64,000 bases of DNA from VRUE01 sp963704515. GTDB lineage: Bacteria > Actinomycetota > Thermoleophilia > Solirubrobacterales > 70-9. How positions within the stretch are numbered: the first letter of the stretch is position 1; every line of letters begins with the position of its first letter. Positions 18,201 to 26,652 of this stretch are shown here, piece by piece. A program made the translations under genes and the position numbers. The DNA is taken from contig OY969913.1 in NCBI GenBank assembly GCA_963704515.1, forward strand, positions 2,480,001 to 2,544,000, read 5' to 3'. The notes beneath the pieces are model-generated. The model did no database searches, was not told the origin of the DNA, and worked only from the letters and a program-made list of their open reading frames with translations.

Positions 18201-18805
18201 TCACAATCCCCAACTTCCACGAGGAGGAAACGGGCGACCCCGATCGGGAGATCCTCGAGAAGCTTCCGTCAGAGCCCTTCATTCTCTTCGTCGGCCACCT
18301 GCGTGGCTACAAGGGAATACACCAGCTGCTCGGAGCCTACGAACGACTGTTGGAGCCACCGCCCCTGGTGCTGGTCGGCACCAAAGGGCCCGACACCCCC
18401 AGCGAGTTCCCGTCCGGGGTCACCGTGCTCACCTACGTCCCCCACGCGACGGTGATGGCGATGTGGGATCGAGCGCTCTTCGGCGTCTTCCCCAGTATCG
18501 CGCCGGAGGCGCTCGGTAATGTGGTTCACGAGGCGATGAGCAAGGGTCGCGCGACAATCGGCACACGGCCGGGCGGGCACGAGGACATGATCGTTGAGGG
18601 TGAGACCGGCCTCCTCGTCCCGGGTGGCGACACCGACAGCCTGACCACGGCGATGTCCCGCCTGCTCGCCGACAGCGAGCTTCGCGAGATGTTGGGTCGG
18701 AACGCGCGCGAGCGGGCGAAGATCTTCACACCGGAGGTCGTGATGCCGCAATTGGAGAACCTCTACTACGACACGATTCGGCATTTCGAGCAAAGCAGAT
18801 CCTGA
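15218..18805 (+). CDS. Trimodular glycosyltransferase (GT2-GT2-GT4)
   Basis: 1195 residues with three glycosyltransferase units. Unit 1 (about 20-260) is GT2 with SISVIITAF and FLDDDAVPG (DxD near 103). A hydrophobic segment near 300 (VMIVAGLAVTVAGYL) and a linker of unclear fold (about 330-445) follow. Unit 2 (about 452-700) is GT2 with SVAVVICTRNRP and FADDDVEVD (near 540). Unit 3 (about 782-1195) is GT-B family GT4 with RVLIVSDEYKPVIGG and the E-x7-E pair Glu1097/Glu1105 (EALGNVVHE). All three catalytic signatures look intact, so one chain may add three sugars of a repeat unit. Its stop overlaps the next ATG. Confidence 0.82.
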   Translation: MSQATLGASVPPSMSAVPPSISVIITAFTFDRLPSIEETIDSLRSQTVAPLETLLVVDHAPELLEECKRRWPDVRVIANREGPGSCGGRNTGVADSKGEVVAFLDDDAVPGQDWIERLGSAYSDPRVLSVGGGVRPRWLTARPSWFPPEFDWIVGCAHSGMPKKLEPVRNVIIANMSVRRDAMIEVGGLRQEFSRIQKNAAGAEETDLCIRLNRRWPGGVVLFDPEAAVEHFVPEERTELRYFISRCFAEGRSKAALTRMVGPDSGLSAERSYVRHTLPLGVLRNLGRLARGDLTAGSRAVMIVAGLAVTVAGYLTTPRTRIDPENGGADDKPGNPVPPSPDFAPVRMDEVELSVPLPELPAGSSRFGAPFASSLCLVRLHGRPLGMIRVDIPAGGLPAEDLARRISAELGDRVSSHLLADGLPPAEVNRDGLEAPGTPACVAETERLLSDPPSVAVVICTRNRPESVRVTLRSILASDYPDERREVIVVDNAAEADPSIAVAAEEAGERVPVRVIHEPVPGLSNARNCGLRAADVEIIVFADDDVEVDRHWLKALVAPFRQDERVGATSGLTLPGAMDSPVQLWTEGFGGRVRPLDRRRFDLAEPPPDRPLFPFTVGEFGAGRNMAFRRKLLDRLGGFDPALGPGTIAHDGDDIETLLRLILAGHAVVHDPAAIVYHAHPDDYGELEDRVWGYGIGLTACLTKAVLDRPSLLIDLGRKLPRGIAFAISPSSEKNRGRQPDFPRSLARRELAGMAYGPIAYLRSRRASRRTRRPMTPSGEPPSRLRVLIVSDEYKPVIGGAARSAELLSHHMAGLGHQIAVATAWQPETAANEMDGPVEVHRLRDTTSHFPWLSEDPQRHHAPPFPDPEAVAGLRRLLEEFEPDLVHAYGWMANSTAAAMVGREIPLLISARDYGNVCANFTLVREGSLCSGPGPAKCLSCSAKTYGAAKGTVAAASVFGSRPLLRRKVTAVHSVSSFISGFMDTHLHVPGALSVTIPNFHEEETGDPDREILEKLPSEPFILFVGHLRGYKGIHQLLGAYERLLEPPPLVLVGTKGPDTPSEFPSGVTVLTYVPHATVMAMWDRALFGVFPSIAPEALGNVVHEAMSKGRATIGTRPGGHEDMIVEGETGLLVPGGDTDSLTTAMSRLLADSELREMLGRNARERAKIFTPEVVMPQLENLYYDTIRHFEQSRS

Positions 18806-19590
18806 TGCGAAGCCCCGCGCCGCAGCGGACCGACCTCGCCATCGCCGCCGCGCTCAGCCTGCTGTCCATGTTCGTCATTGCCCTGCCCACCTCGGGCTGG
18901 GTCCAGGCCGGCGCCGGGGCCCTGCTCGTCCTCGCACTCCCGGGCTACGCGATTACCGTCGCGATCTTCCTGCCCGGGGACATCCGCAGCGATGTCCGCG
19001 CGGCGCTTTCGGTGGTCCTGAGCATCGCCTGCGTGGCCCTGGGCGGCCTGCTCGTGCAGATCGTTTTCCGGCTCGACCGGGCACTGTTCGCCGGGCTTGT
19101 GCTTGCCGTAACCGGCCTTTGCCTCGCGGTCGCGGCACGAAGGCGAACATCGGCGCGCCGGGAGGCACCCAGGCAGCCGATACGCCTTCCCTTGCCCGGT
19201 CTGCCGGCGATACTCGCCCTGCTGCTGGCGATCGGCATGACCGGGTCGGCGATCGCGATCGCGATCGCCGGTCAGCACCGCCAGTTCGCCAACGAACACT
19301 TCACCGCCCTCTCGATGCTGCCGGCGGCGCCGCGCGGGGCCGATCCACCGCAGGCGCCGCTGCGCGTCAGCGTCGCCAACCATGAGGGTAGGCGCGTGCT
19401 CTACGGGCTGCGGGTTCAGCAAGGGTCGCGTTTGCTTGAGCACTGGCACATCGATCTGCCCGCCAGCCACCAGTGGAGCGCGATCCTCCCTCCGCCCAAC
19501 CCGGCCTCCAAAGCCCCCGTCGTCGCTCAGCTCTTCCGCGGCGGCTCGCTCTACCGGCGCGTTGCGCTCAGGCCGGAGAGCGGCGAATGA
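18805..19590 (+). CDS. DUF1616-like membrane protein
   Basis: 261 residues. Four hydrophobic segments fill the first ~110 residues, and a fifth lies at ~135-155. The order (AAALSLLSMFVIAL, a short loop, GALLVLALPGYAITVAIF, then LSVVLSIACVALGGLL) resembles DUF1616 proteins, which have LPGYxLTxxLFP at this place. The ~100-residue C-terminal tail, with RVSVANHEGRRVLYGLRVQQG, looks like a small beta-rich domain outside the membrane. It shares a TGATG overlap with the upstream transferase and an ATGA overlap with the downstream GT-C gene, so it is translated with them. It is probably a polysaccharide assembly accessory; function unknown. Confidence 0.65.
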   Translation: MRSPAPQRTDLAIAAALSLLSMFVIALPTSGWVQAGAGALLVLALPGYAITVAIFLPGDIRSDVRAALSVVLSIACVALGGLLVQIVFRLDRALFAGLVLAVTGLCLAVAARRRTSARREAPRQPIRLPLPGLPAILALLLAIGMTGSAIAIAIAGQHRQFANEHFTALSMLPAAPRGADPPQAPLRVSVANHEGRRVLYGLRVQQGSRLLEHWHIDLPASHQWSAILPPPNPASKAPVVAQLFRGGSLYRRVALRPESGE

Positions 19591-21560
19591 GCGTCCCAAC
19601 CCCACAAGCAGCCGTCGACGTGGCGCGGCTGCAGGGTCGACCGCAGACTCCACCTCGGCGATGGACGGCCCCGATAAGAATCGAGCGCCTCTCGCTGGGG
19701 GCGGCTCCGTACCTCGCCGTGATCGGCGCCGCGGGCCTTCTCGTCATAGCAATCGGGAACAACGCCGCCCGGGAATCGGCCTCGGGCGCGGAGCTCCTTT
19801 TCTGGTCCGGCCTCGTGCTGATCTACGCCCCGTTCGCTTTCCGGCTCTTCTCGACCTCGGCCTCGCGGACCGAGCGGATAGCGCTGGCGCTGCTCCTTGG
19901 CCTCATTCTCTTCTTCGTCAAGGTCCTGCACAGCCCGGCCAATTTTGACCTCCACGACGAGCTCGGGACCTGGCGGCAGACCAGCGAGATCCTCCGCACC
20001 GGTCACTTCTTCTCGGCCAACCCACTTGTCGAGGGATACGCGGGCTACCCGACGATCAGCGCTGTGACCGCGGCCCTGGTACAGCTCGGCCACCTCAGCA
20101 TCTTCCATGCCGCCCTGGTCGTATCAGCCGTCGCCCGCCTGACCCTGATGCTAATCCTCTTCATCTTCCTCGAGCGAGTCAGCGGCTCAACCCGAGCAGC
20201 CGGCATTGGGATGGCGATCTACGCCTGCAACCCCAACTTCCTCTACTTCGACTCGCAGTTCGCTTACGAGTCCCTGGCGCTGCCGATCGCTGCGGCGCTG
20301 CTGCTCATCACCTATCTCTGGACCCAACACTCATATCTGCACCAGATCCGCTTGCGGTCGGAGTTCCTCGTCGCGATCGCAGTCCTCGTGCCGACGCTGA
20401 CGATCACCCATCACATGAGCTCCTATGCAATGCTCGCTTTCTTCCTGCTCTGGGCCGGCATCGAGGGCCTGCTGCGCTGGCGCCCGCTAACGCGCCTCAC
20501 CGGCGGCGGCGGCGCGATCAATTCCGCATCGGCAGAGCATCGCCCACTGCTCGCCGGTCCGCTGCTTCCGGCCCTGCTGCTGGTCGGTGCGATCGGACTC
20601 TGGTTCACCTTTGTTGCCGGCGCGGTCACTCGAGCCGAGCTGGGTGGAACCCTGTCCAGCGCCGTCAAGTCGCTGGTCGGCCTCGTCTTCGGCACCGGCG
20701 CGCCGAAGACCTTGTTCCAGTCCAGCGCCGAAGAAAATCCCCTGATCGTGCGCCTGCTCGCGATCGCTTCTGTGATCCCGCTCCTCGCAATGATCCCGTT
20801 CGGCTTGATCCGCACCTGGCGGCGACCCTCTCCCTCGATCTGGAAGGCACTCGCCGTCGTCGGCGCCCTCTACCCCGTAACCCTGGGGCTGCGATTGACC
20901 CTGGCGGGCACGGAGACCTCACAGCGAGCCTCCGAGTTCGTCTACGTGGGGCTCGCCTTCCTTGCCGCAATCCTGCTCAGCAACCTGCCCCGGCGGGCGC
21001 GGGGCAAAATTCACGCAGTGCACGCACTCGGCTTCGCGGGAATCGCCACGATCATCTTCCTGGGAGGCTTCGTCGTCGGCGAGTCGCCCGAAACACGCCA
21101 ACCGGGGCCGTTTCTGGTCAGTGCCGAGGCTCGCTCGGTGAACGCCGCGAGCATTGCCGCGGCGCAGTTTGCCGCGCGCCACTTGTCGCCGCACACACCC
21201 ATTCTCACCGACCGTCCCAACACCACCTTCCTCGCCTCCTACAGCCACCTCGACCCAGTCCAGGGCTACATCGACGGTCGCTCTATCACGACTATCATCT
21301 TCGACAAGAAGTTCACGTCAGTCGATAAACGTCTGATCAAAGACGGAGAACTCGGCTACCTGGTGGTCGACGGTAGGCTCAGCCGCGAATTGCCGGCCTC
21401 GGGCATCTACTTCGACCGCTACGAGCCACACGCATTCGCCCATAGGACACCGATCAGCCACCACGCGCTGACCAAGTTCCAACTCACCGACGGGCTCAAC
21501 CGCATCTACGCCAACGGCCCGATCGTTATCTACGAAACATCCGAAACCCCGGCGAAGTGA
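19587..21560 (+). CDS. Polytopic GT-C-type glycosyltransferase-like membrane protein
   Basis: 657 residues with about a dozen membrane segments in the first ~500 and a soluble C-terminal domain. The first large loop contains NFDLHDELGTWRQT near residue 120. An acidic D-E pair in that loop is the usual catalytic site of GT-C enzymes, which use polyprenyl-phosphate sugars on the outer face. ATG 19587 overlaps the previous stop (ATGA) and its own stop overlaps the flippase start (GTGA), so translational coupling is likely. A polysaccharide polymerase of the Wzy kind is an alternative, since both are polytopic and poorly conserved. Confidence 0.65.
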   Translation: MSVPTPQAAVDVARLQGRPQTPPRRWTAPIRIERLSLGAAPYLAVIGAAGLLVIAIGNNAARESASGAELLFWSGLVLIYAPFAFRLFSTSASRTERIALALLLGLILFFVKVLHSPANFDLHDELGTWRQTSEILRTGHFFSANPLVEGYAGYPTISAVTAALVQLGHLSIFHAALVVSAVARLTLMLILFIFLERVSGSTRAAGIGMAIYACNPNFLYFDSQFAYESLALPIAAALLLITYLWTQHSYLHQIRLRSEFLVAIAVLVPTLTITHHMSSYAMLAFFLLWAGIEGLLRWRPLTRLTGGGGAINSASAEHRPLLAGPLLPALLLVGAIGLWFTFVAGAVTRAELGGTLSSAVKSLVGLVFGTGAPKTLFQSSAEENPLIVRLLAIASVIPLLAMIPFGLIRTWRRPSPSIWKALAVVGALYPVTLGLRLTLAGTETSQRASEFVYVGLAFLAAILLSNLPRRARGKIHAVHALGFAGIATIIFLGGFVVGESPETRQPGPFLVSAEARSVNAASIAAAQFAARHLSPHTPILTDRPNTTFLASYSHLDPVQGYIDGRSITTIIFDKKFTSVDKRLIKDGELGYLVVDGRLSRELPASGIYFDRYEPHAFAHRTPISHHALTKFQLTDGLNRIYANGPIVIYETSETPAK

Positions 21561-22915
21561 GCCCCGGCTTCCATCCGAGCCGGTGGCGCGCGAAGGCGAC
21601 TACCACGATCCAGTTCAACCGCTCGCTGCTGTCCAACGCGGGGTCGATGATCGGCACCGCAGTTTCCACGGCGGGCTTGGGGGTGGTCTTCTGGCTGATC
21701 GCCACCCACTACTTCAGCAAGGACACGGTCGGCGTCGCCAGTGCCTCGACCTCGGCAATGACGCTGCTCGGCTTCATCGCGACCCTCGGCCTCGGCACGC
21801 TGCTGATGAGCGACCTGCCCCAGCGCAAGTCCCGCCGCGCCCACCTGGTCCTGGCCGCGCTGCTCGTGACCGGCAGCGCCGGCGCCCTGCTCGGGCTTGG
21901 CTTCGCCTTGACCGCCTCCAGCATCTCGTCGAACTTCGATCCGCTCAGTGCAAACGCCCTCTCGGTCGCCTTCTTCACCGCGGGCGTCGGCCTCACAGCG
22001 CTGGTCTTCGTGCTCGACCAGGTTCTAATCGGGCTGCTGCGAGGCAACGCCCAGCTGAGCCGCAACATCGTCTTCTCCGTAGTCAAGCTGGCGTTGCTCG
22101 CTCCAGTAGCGGCGCTGATCGCCGACGCCGGGCCACAGTGGGTCTACGGATCCTGGACAATCGGCATCGCCGCCTCGCTGCTCGCCCTGCTCATTCCGTT
22201 CCGGAGGGTCGCCCGCGGCCTCCGCCCCGACTTCCACATTCTCGGCGAGATGCGGGCCTCGGCGCTGGCCCACCACCTCTTCAATCTCGCCGCCAAGACC
22301 CCCGACCTGCTGGTTCCGGTGCTCGTTGTCACACTGGTATCCAGCGCCGCCAACGCAAGCTTCTACATCGCCTGGATGATCGCCGGCTTCATCTTCACCG
22401 TGCCCTGGTCGCTGAGCACGGTCGTCTTCGCGATCGGGGCCGGCGAGAAGGCCAACCTCGCCGACCGATTCCGCTTCTCGGTCTATGGCTCGCTCGCCTT
22501 CGGGGTGCTCGCCAACCTGGTGCTGCTGCCCACGGCTGGTCCGATTCTGGGCATCTTCGGTGCCGACTACGCAGCCCAGGCAACCCTGCCCTTGCACATC
22601 CTCGCCCTTGGGGTGTTCGGGGACACCGTTCGCATGCACTTCATCTCGGCCCATCGCGTTCAGAACCGGATCGGACCGGCGCTCCCAATCATCTGGGCCG
22701 GCACCGTGCTCGAGCTCGGCGCTGCGGCGACGGGCGCGAGCCTCGATGGCCTGGTGGGCGTCGCAGTGGGCTGGGTCGCGGCGGTCTCGGCCGAGTCGCT
22801 CGTCATGGGGCGCGACGTGCTCCGGGCCATGCGGCCGCGACTCGTAGGCGAGGAACCGGCAGATGTCGAGGAGTCGGCCCCCCCGCTCGAGACGATGCCG
22901 GTCGAGCCGCTCTAG
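21557..22915 (+). CDS. Oligosaccharide flippase (Wzx/MOP superfamily)
   Basis: 452 residues, almost all hydrophobic, with 12-14 predicted membrane helices. The start SLLSNAGSMIGTAVSTAGLGVVFWLIATHYFSKDTVG is typical of PST/Wzx flippases (TxxLGxxFxxxxARxxxxxxxG). A flippase at the end of a glycosyltransferase operon suggests that lipid-linked repeat units are built in the cytoplasm and moved across the membrane. GTG start, overlapping the previous stop. The C-terminal ~25 residues are acidic and soluble. It faces the GH26-like gene in convergent orientation with a 16-bp gap. Confidence 0.83.
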   Translation: MSPGFHPSRWRAKATTTIQFNRSLLSNAGSMIGTAVSTAGLGVVFWLIATHYFSKDTVGVASASTSAMTLLGFIATLGLGTLLMSDLPQRKSRRAHLVLAALLVTGSAGALLGLGFALTASSISSNFDPLSANALSVAFFTAGVGLTALVFVLDQVLIGLLRGNAQLSRNIVFSVVKLALLAPVAALIADAGPQWVYGSWTIGIAASLLALLIPFRRVARGLRPDFHILGEMRASALAHHLFNLAAKTPDLLVPVLVVTLVSSAANASFYIAWMIAGFIFTVPWSLSTVVFAIGAGEKANLADRFRFSVYGSLAFGVLANLVLLPTAGPILGIFGADYAAQATLPLHILALGVFGDTVRMHFISAHRVQNRIGPALPIIWAGTVLELGAAATGASLDGLVGVAVGWVAAVSAESLVMGRDVLRAMRPRLVGEEPADVEESAPPLETMPVEPL

Positions 22916-22931
22916 TAGGGGTGAGGGTCGA

Positions 22932-24284
22932 TCAGGACGCTTCGAGGGCGGTACCAACGCCAATCGGGGCACTGGCAGGAGAGACGATCTTGAAGGTCGC
23001 GTGTCTTGAGCGGCGCGGGCCGCTGTTGCCCATCACGGTCGCCGTGACCAGATAGCTGCCGCGAGGCAGTGAGTGACCCCCGGCCAGACGTGCGACGCTG
23101 ATGCTGGCCCGGCGACGAGGCATCGTCACTTCAATCGAGCGAGCCCCACGGCGAAGCGGACGGTGGCGCTTCATCCGGCGGAGGACGATTCGCACCGGCG
23201 CCTTGCGCGTGACCTTGTAGACCACCTTGGGATTCTGGCTGCTAACCATTTTGGGCGACGACGCGCTCGAGGGCGTGACGACCAGCGACTTCAGCTCGGA
23301 GCTTTCCTCAGTCACCGGACCTGGCGCAGGGTCCGGGCCGCCGTAGAGAGAGCTGGAGACGACTTCCCGATAGGCCTGGAGCGCCGACGGCGAGGTGTTG
23401 ATGCGCCAGTCCTCTTCGGCGTCGGCGTTGAACCAGACCACCGCGTAGACCCGAGGGAATTCCTCTGGAATTGTGTGCAGGAAGCCTTCGCGGATCCATT
23501 CGGCCTTGCTGCCGCCGTTCTCACCCGACGACGTCTCGGCGAAGATAACCGGCTTGCTGCTCAGCTGGGTGATGGCCCGATAGGAGTCGCTGAAGAGGTG
23601 AGACATGTTCTGCCAGATCTCGGTGCCGAACGCTCCCCAGTTGTAGCCGTCGAGCGCCACGTAGTCGACCCATGAGTCGCCGGGGAAATATTGGGTGAAC
23701 GGCACCCCGCCCCAGTCGACGTTCGGGGACCAGACCCACTTGGCGTTGGTGGCGCCTTCTTGGCGGAAGATGGAGACGATGTGCTGCCATGCTTCGACGA
23801 AGGTGTTCCCGACGTTGCCGTCCTTGCCCGGGCCCCAGAGGCTGGCCGAGATGTTCATCTCGTGCCCGAATCGGATCATCACTTCCGATGAATAGGAGCG
23901 GACGAGGCGCGCTGCCTGCTGGATCGTGCTGTCGTACTTGCCGGAGGCGATGTCGGCCAGATTGGCGTCTGGAAAGCCACTGGTGGGCTGCGCCGGCTCC
24001 CAGGTGATCATCGGGGTCTCGCCCCTGGCCTTCAAATTCGCGATCTGATCTTCTTCCATCAACGGCATGAAGAAGTCTTTGTAATAGAGCACGATGTCGG
24101 GCTGGCGGCCGACCATTTCGGCGTATTCGTCGAGGATCTTGCCGTTGCCGGGCGCGTAGGGCGTATATGTGCCGAGCTTGATCGGCACGGCGGAAGCCGC
24201 CGAAGGGATCGCGAAGACGATCTGAGCCACTACGAAGAGGGCCACTGCGACTACGAGCTTGATCTTCCATTTCCTTGCGGACAC
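22932..24284 (-). CDS. Secreted GH26-like glycoside hydrolase
   Basis: 450 residues with an N-terminal signal peptide (basic KWKIK, then a hydrophobic run ending SAASA). The catalytic domain (about 35-320) has the GH26 hallmarks: RFGHEMN with the acid/base Glu142, WVWSPNVDWGG, YFPGDSWVDYVALDGYNWG and IFAETSSGE with the nucleophile Glu250. GH26 enzymes cleave beta-mannan-type chains by retention. A C-terminal ~110-residue beta-rich region (basic, RIVLRRMKRHRPLRRGARS) may bind the wall or polymer. GTG start. One of three GH26-like genes in 8 kb; probably trims the locus's own polysaccharide. Confidence 0.8.
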   Translation of the reverse strand: MSARKWKIKLVVAVALFVVAQIVFAIPSAASAVPIKLGTYTPYAPGNGKILDEYAEMVGRQPDIVLYYKDFFMPLMEEDQIANLKARGETPMITWEPAQPTSGFPDANLADIASGKYDSTIQQAARLVRSYSSEVMIRFGHEMNISASLWGPGKDGNVGNTFVEAWQHIVSIFRQEGATNAKWVWSPNVDWGGVPFTQYFPGDSWVDYVALDGYNWGAFGTEIWQNMSHLFSDSYRAITQLSSKPVIFAETSSGENGGSKAEWIREGFLHTIPEEFPRVYAVVWFNADAEEDWRINTSPSALQAYREVVSSSLYGGPDPAPGPVTEESSELKSLVVTPSSASSPKMVSSQNPKVVYKVTRKAPVRIVLRRMKRHRPLRRGARSIEVTMPRRRASISVARLAGGHSLPRGSYLVTATVMGNSGPRRSRHATFKIVSPASAPIGVGTALEAS

Positions 24285-24412
24285 GTGGCCTGAATCGGCC
24301 TCCGCGGTGGCGTTGTGCGCCGTTCCGCAAGGATCTGGACCTTTGTATGAGTGCCCTTTGGCTTTCTACGGGGGTCCGCAGGAAAATTCCCAGGGCACGG
24401 TGCGGCAGCCTC

Positions 24413-25234
24413 CTAGCGAGAGGTTTCGGGTGGCCAAATCCACCGCTTGGCGAAGCCGCTAAAAGCCGCCGAGAAGCGCACCGAGCGGACTACCCTCGAT
24501 CCGTGCAGGAAGAGTTTCACCCTGCCTGTCGTCGGGTAGATCCCATCTCGTGGCAGGTCCCGGAGTCCGCGGCCGTGGAGCGGTTCCAGCACATGTTGCT
24601 CGAGCGTAACCGCGCGGGAGTAGCCAGCTTTCTCCACCGCCTCCAAGACCTCTCCGTCGTAGCTGCCGAACGGGTAAGCGAAGGACTCGCAAGGCCGCTG
24701 CAGTCGCTCTTCGCAGACATCTTTCGAGCGCTGCAGCTCGGAACGGACAGCGCCCGACGCCACTTTGGTCAGCTCCGGATGCGAGCAGGTGTGCGAGCCG
24801 ATCTCCCAACCCGCCGCGGCCAACTGGCGAACCCCGTCCCAAGACATCGCCCGCATGTCGTCCTCCTCGCCGACCCAAGCGGCGGGAATATTGATGATCT
24901 CAGTCATCAGGCCCTGCCGATCTACGATGTCGATCGGAACGAAGAGTGACGCGACCACCCCGAGCCGATTGAGAACTGGCAGCGCGTGCTTCCGAACCGA
25001 CTCGTAGGCGTCGTCGAAGGTGACGGCAAAGGCCCGAGCCGGCCGCGGTTTCTCCAGCGCCGCCTCCAACGTGCACGGCTCGTAACCGCGGCGCATGAGA
25101 TAGCGCACCTGGCCCGCCAGATCATCGGGCGTCACCGAGAGCGGGCTCGACCAAGATGGGCTGATCCCGTGGTAGCAGAGAATCAGCGGCAGCGGGATGG
25201 CGCCGTGGCCCTCGCCGCGACCCCGGTTCAGCAT
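24413..25234 (-). CDS. Polysaccharide deacetylase (CE4/NodB family)
   Basis: 273 residues. The NodB motifs are intact: motif 1 TFDDAYES (Asp74 and Asp75) and motif 2 HTCSH (His148 and His152), which gives the metal triad Asp75-His148-His152; SFAYPFGSYD is the third motif. The enzyme would remove N-acetyl groups from amino sugars in a polymer. No signal peptide is evident (start MLNRGRGEGHGAIPLPLILCYHG), so it may act in the cytoplasm or leave by another route. The ATG overlaps the stop of the upstream CapK gene by 7 bp, so the two are coupled. Last gene of the minus-strand polysaccharide run. Confidence 0.85.
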   Translation of the reverse strand: MLNRGRGEGHGAIPLPLILCYHGISPSWSSPLSVTPDDLAGQVRYLMRRGYEPCTLEAALEKPRPARAFAVTFDDAYESVRKHALPVLNRLGVVASLFVPIDIVDRQGLMTEIINIPAAWVGEEDDMRAMSWDGVRQLAAAGWEIGSHTCSHPELTKVASGAVRSELQRSKDVCEERLQRPCESFAYPFGSYDGEVLEAVEKAGYSRAVTLEQHVLEPLHGRGLRDLPRDGIYPTTGRVKLFLHGSRVVRSVRFSAAFSGFAKRWIWPPETSR

Positions 25235-26580
25235 TCGCAGATCGTGTAGCGGTACTTGCCTGAATCAGAGGGGGCGATCTCGTCGACGAAGTCGAACTCG
25301 ACCCTGCACGCCTCCCCCATCGCTTCCCGAGCACCGCGCGCAATATCAGCCAATGCCTCCTCGGGCATAGAGTCGCATGTCAAGAGGCGGAAGTTGAGCG
25401 ACCCTGGTGTGCCCTGGACCACCTGAAACCGCGAGAGCGCCTCATAGCTGTCAAGCAGGGAGATGAAATAAGCGCCGTGCACCAACGACCCGTTGAGCGC
25501 CTTGAAGGTATCCACCGTGCGCCCCAGCACCTTGGCGATGCGCGGGCCACGGCGCCCACAAGGACACGGGGGCGCGTCGTCGGGGACCAGAACTGCGCGA
25601 TCGCCGATTTCGTAGCGGATCAGCGGCATCGCGAGGTTGCAAAGCGAAGTGACCAGCACCTTGCCCTCGACGCCGGGCTCGGTCGGGGCGCCCTCCTCGT
25701 CAACGATCTCGACGTAATTCATCCAGGGGAACACGTGCAGGCCCTGGTGGTGCTCGCACTCGCAGCCGATCGCCGAAGCCTCGCGGGAGCCGTACTGGTC
25801 GAAGACGGGGCAGCCGAAGACGGATTCGATCCGCTCGCGCATCGAGGGATAGAGCATCCCGGCGGTGCCCAGGATCGCGTTCTGGGGAGCGATCGAGACC
25901 CCCTCGCGCTGGGCGAATGACGCCAGGTCGTTGAGCGACTGGTGGTAGCCGCGGATCAGCCGCGGCGGATCGCGATCGAGCGCCGCGAGGCAGGCCCTGA
26001 TCGTCTCCTCGGACATCTGGAAGGCGTTGAAGTAGGTGCGGCGCATGAGCCAGTTGGCGACGCGCGACTGAAAGCTGATGTCGTTTTCGTGCAAGTCGCG
26101 CTCGGAGCCGACGATCACGACCTCCGGTTCGGCCGGCTTCCAACCGGCCCAACTCGACATCAGCATCTGCACGGCGTTGTCGTAGTCGCGGAAGTGCATG
26201 TCCTGGATCAGCTGCACCGGTTCGCCGGTCGAGCCGCCCGAGGCCTTGACGTAGGTCTTGCGCTCGGCGATGTCATCGGAGCAGAGGTCGTCGTAGTGGG
26301 CGCGGATCAGGTCCTTGGTCAGGATCGGCAACTCGGCGAGCACCGCCTCGGGGTCTTGCGTCGCCTCCTCTACGCGCCCCTCCAGGATGGGGGCGTAGTA
26401 GGGGACGTGGGCGGCGGCGTGGGCGAGAGTTGCGGCGAGGCGACGGGGGACGTCGCTCACGGCGTCTCTACGCAGATCGTCCGCCCGCAATTCGCGGAAT
26501 ACGCGACCGAGCGACCTGCCGGTCAACCGGAAATACGCGAGATATGCCTCTTCGCGACCTCTTCGGGCCGGCCATTCCAT
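25228..26580 (-). CDS. CapK/PaaK-like adenylate-forming enzyme, copy 1
   Basis: 450-residue member of the phenylacetate-CoA-ligase-like family often found in capsule loci (CapK). The ATP-binding loop is KASGGSTGEPVQL, followed by FDQYGSREASAIGCECEHHQGLHVF and, near the C-terminus, SGKYRYTICEC; cysteine pairs (CPCGRRGPR, CEC) may bind a metal. Function in capsule loci is not firmly established; acyl activation for polymer modification is plausible. ATG 26580 follows GGAGGGG about ten bases upstream. Bases 25498-26427 are identical to 26923-27852 in the neighbour copy, while the first ~50 and last ~95 codons differ strongly between the two. Confidence 0.8.
   Translation of the reverse strand: MEWPARRGREEAYLAYFRLTGRSLGRVFRELRADDLRRDAVSDVPRRLAATLAHAAAHVPYYAPILEGRVEEATQDPEAVLAELPILTKDLIRAHYDDLCSDDIAERKTYVKASGGSTGEPVQLIQDMHFRDYDNAVQMLMSSWAGWKPAEPEVVIVGSERDLHENDISFQSRVANWLMRRTYFNAFQMSEETIRACLAALDRDPPRLIRGYHQSLNDLASFAQREGVSIAPQNAILGTAGMLYPSMRERIESVFGCPVFDQYGSREASAIGCECEHHQGLHVFPWMNYVEIVDEEGAPTEPGVEGKVLVTSLCNLAMPLIRYEIGDRAVLVPDDAPPCPCGRRGPRIAKVLGRTVDTFKALNGSLVHGAYFISLLDSYEALSRFQVVQGTPGSLNFRLLTCDSMPEEALADIARGAREAMGEACRVEFDFVDEIAPSDSGKYRYTICEC
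25498..26427 (-). repeat. 930-bp identical block, copy A (inside CapK-like gene 1)
   Basis: By eye this segment matches 26923-27852 base for base, including third codon positions, with a constant offset of 1425 bp. Identity stops abruptly at both ends. It codes for the region from LAHAAAHVPYYAP to VLGRTVDTFKA. Confidence 0.85.
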
Positions 26581-26652
26581 GCCCTCTCCCCTCCATTCGC
26601 ATGTTAAACGCCGACAAGATCCCACCTGGGCTGCTGACCGCGAAGCGGTTCG

